Assembly: GCA_029212745.1 (NCBI GenBank)
Contig: JARGOL010000001.1
Location: 1-64,000, forward strand
Length of the DNA stretch: 64,000 nucleotides
Direction: 5' to 3'
From: Alcanivoracaceae bacterium
GTDB lineage: Bacteria > Pseudomonadota > Gammaproteobacteria > Pseudomonadales > Alcanivoracaceae
Positions 63,487 to 64,000 of the stretch are shown here, piece by piece. How positions within the stretch are numbered: the first letter of the stretch is position 1; every line of letters starts with the position of its first letter. Both the position numbers and the translations under genes were made by a program. The notes beneath the pieces are model-generated. The model did no database searches, was not told where the DNA came from, and saw nothing but the letters and a program-made list of their open reading frames with translations.

Positions 63487-63870
63487 GCGTCCCTCCGTCG
63501 GGATGAGCAACGGGACAACGGGATAGGAGCCGTCATCCCCGTGATGGGCGCGCAGGTCTTGTGGACCGTCAGGGCGCGCCGCCGAATCTGGCCCGTATCC
63601 GGGCCGCGAAAAACGGATGCTACCAAAGCTTGGCCGTCCCCGGCAGGGGCCAGGTCAATGAAAGCGGTGTTTGCCTGGCGAGAAGCGGCCGGGAAGGCGC
63701 CGGCATTTTGGGGTGGCAGGTTGTTCCCAAGGGGTGTTGCCCTCACCCCAACCCCTCTCCCAGGGGGAGAGGGGCTACAAGCCGCCCTGGAAGGTCCCCT
63801 CTCCCTCCGGGAGAGGGACAGGGTAAGGGCTGTCCTTCCCCCCGGGAGAGGGACAGGGTGAGGCCCCCCC
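63487..63870. other. Non-coding gap between recJ and the DUF7352-like gene
   Basis: This 384-base stretch holds no convincing gene. Its right third is the second copy of the hairpin-forming repeat. The left part contains a minus-strand TGGTAGCAT, an extended -10-like box at about 63618-63626, which could serve the DUF7352-like gene. Nothing else is seen. Confidence 0.5.
63739..63864. repeat. Composite hairpin-forming intergenic repeat, copy 2
   Basis: The left half (63739-63775) and the oppositely oriented right half (63796-63830) match those of the copy at 51915-52089, here with only a 20-base centre. A third, right-type half follows at 63834-63864 in the same orientation as the second. The stems are CCCCTCTCCC-type with GGGAGAGGG arms. 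It ends seven bases from the recJ stop. Confidence 0.8.
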
Positions 63871-64000
63871 TCAATCCGCCGGCACCAGGTGCTGGAAGAT
63901 CAACTGGGCACTGCGCCGGCCCCTGAACTCATTCACCGACAACTGGTACACCCCGCGCACCCGCCCGGGCTTGCCGGGCCACTTGTCCACTGGCGCATTG
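63871..64000 (-). CDS. recJ: Single-stranded-DNA-specific exonuclease RecJ, C-terminal fragment
   Basis: The last 42 codons of a leftward gene run in from the right edge and end at TGA 63873-63871. The tail VRGVYQLSVNEFRGRRSAQL followed by IFQHL matches the RecJ C-terminal domain, where the Y-L-x-x-N-x-(Y/F)-R-G-R-x-x-x-Q-L pattern is conserved. RecJ degrades single-stranded DNA 5'-3' in recombination and mismatch repair. Position beside prfB-lysS, as in E. coli, supports the call. The rest lies outside the window. Confidence 0.88.
   Translation of the reverse strand, partial: NAPVDKWPGKPGRVRGVYQLSVNEFRGRRSAQLIFQHLVPAD

Overview
The window is GC-rich, almost fully coding chromosomal DNA from a gammaproteobacterium. 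Gene content and order resemble Pseudomonas and related marine lineages. The algU-mucABCD sigma-E cluster is followed by lepA-lepB-rnc-era-recO-pdxJ-acpS, gacS/barA is divergent from cysM-rlmD-relA-mazG, prfB-lysS-tetR lie beside recJ, and fabA-fabB and mmsR/mmsA are present. An Alcanivorax-like oceanospirillalean is plausible, but that is inference. I see no tRNA, rRNA, CRISPR array, prophage or transposase.

Layout. 1-6.2 kb: an SDR epimerase, two methyltransferases (Methyltransf_32 type and RsmC), and an overlapping trio of acyltransferase, exported START-domain protein and an exported protein I cannot identify. 6.2-14.8 kb: Slt lytic transglycosylase, a DyP peroxidase, a zinc-less MDR oxidoreductase, PlsB, RsmJ, UppP and a thioesterase. 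14.8-18.1 kb: TsaB, a YoaA/DinG-type helicase and MobA. 18.1-20.2 kb: a histone H1-like AlgP-type protein with DNA repeats, an AT-rich gap of about 0.58 kb, and Adk. 20.3-24.2 kb: cytochrome c maturation genes ccmF-G-H-I without ccmABCDE. 24.5-26.3 kb: fabA-fabB for unsaturated fatty acids. 26.3-28.8 kb: two paralogous trimeric porins, each preceded by Pho-box-like direct repeats. 29-35 kb: mazG, relA, rlmD, an exonuclease and cysM. 35.2-37.9 kb: a GacS/BarA hybrid kinase. 37.9-44.3 kb: acpS, pdxJ, recO, era, rnc, a DUF4845 gene, lepB and lepA. 44.4-48.5 kb: mucD, mucC, mucB, mucA and algU. 48.7-51.9 kb: nadB, cptA/ygfX, sdhE and ygfZ. 52.1-57.9 kb: a valine-degradation operon with its AraC regulator mmsR. 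57.9-64 kb: a FecR-SPOR envelope protein, ung, a TetR regulator, lysS, frameshifted prfB, a DUF7352-like gene and the 3' end of recJ.

How it fits together. Most of the window is housekeeping: membrane lipid synthesis (PlsB, a PlsC-like enzyme, FabA/FabB, AcpS), envelope stress (AlgU/Muc, Slt, UppP), stringent response (RelA, MazG) and RNA modification. The most notable observations are: an apparent 10-nt loss that breaks rnc near its 5' end; Pho-box-like repeats before both porins; a good autoregulatory sigma-E promoter before algU; a lipobox on the MucD-like protease; two copies of a hairpin-forming intergenic repeat; the uncharacterised acyltransferase-START-exported-protein trio; and a FecR-SPOR fusion. 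I did not find a clearly new multi-gene system; the lipid trio and the Pho-linked porin pair are the best candidates for something undescribed.
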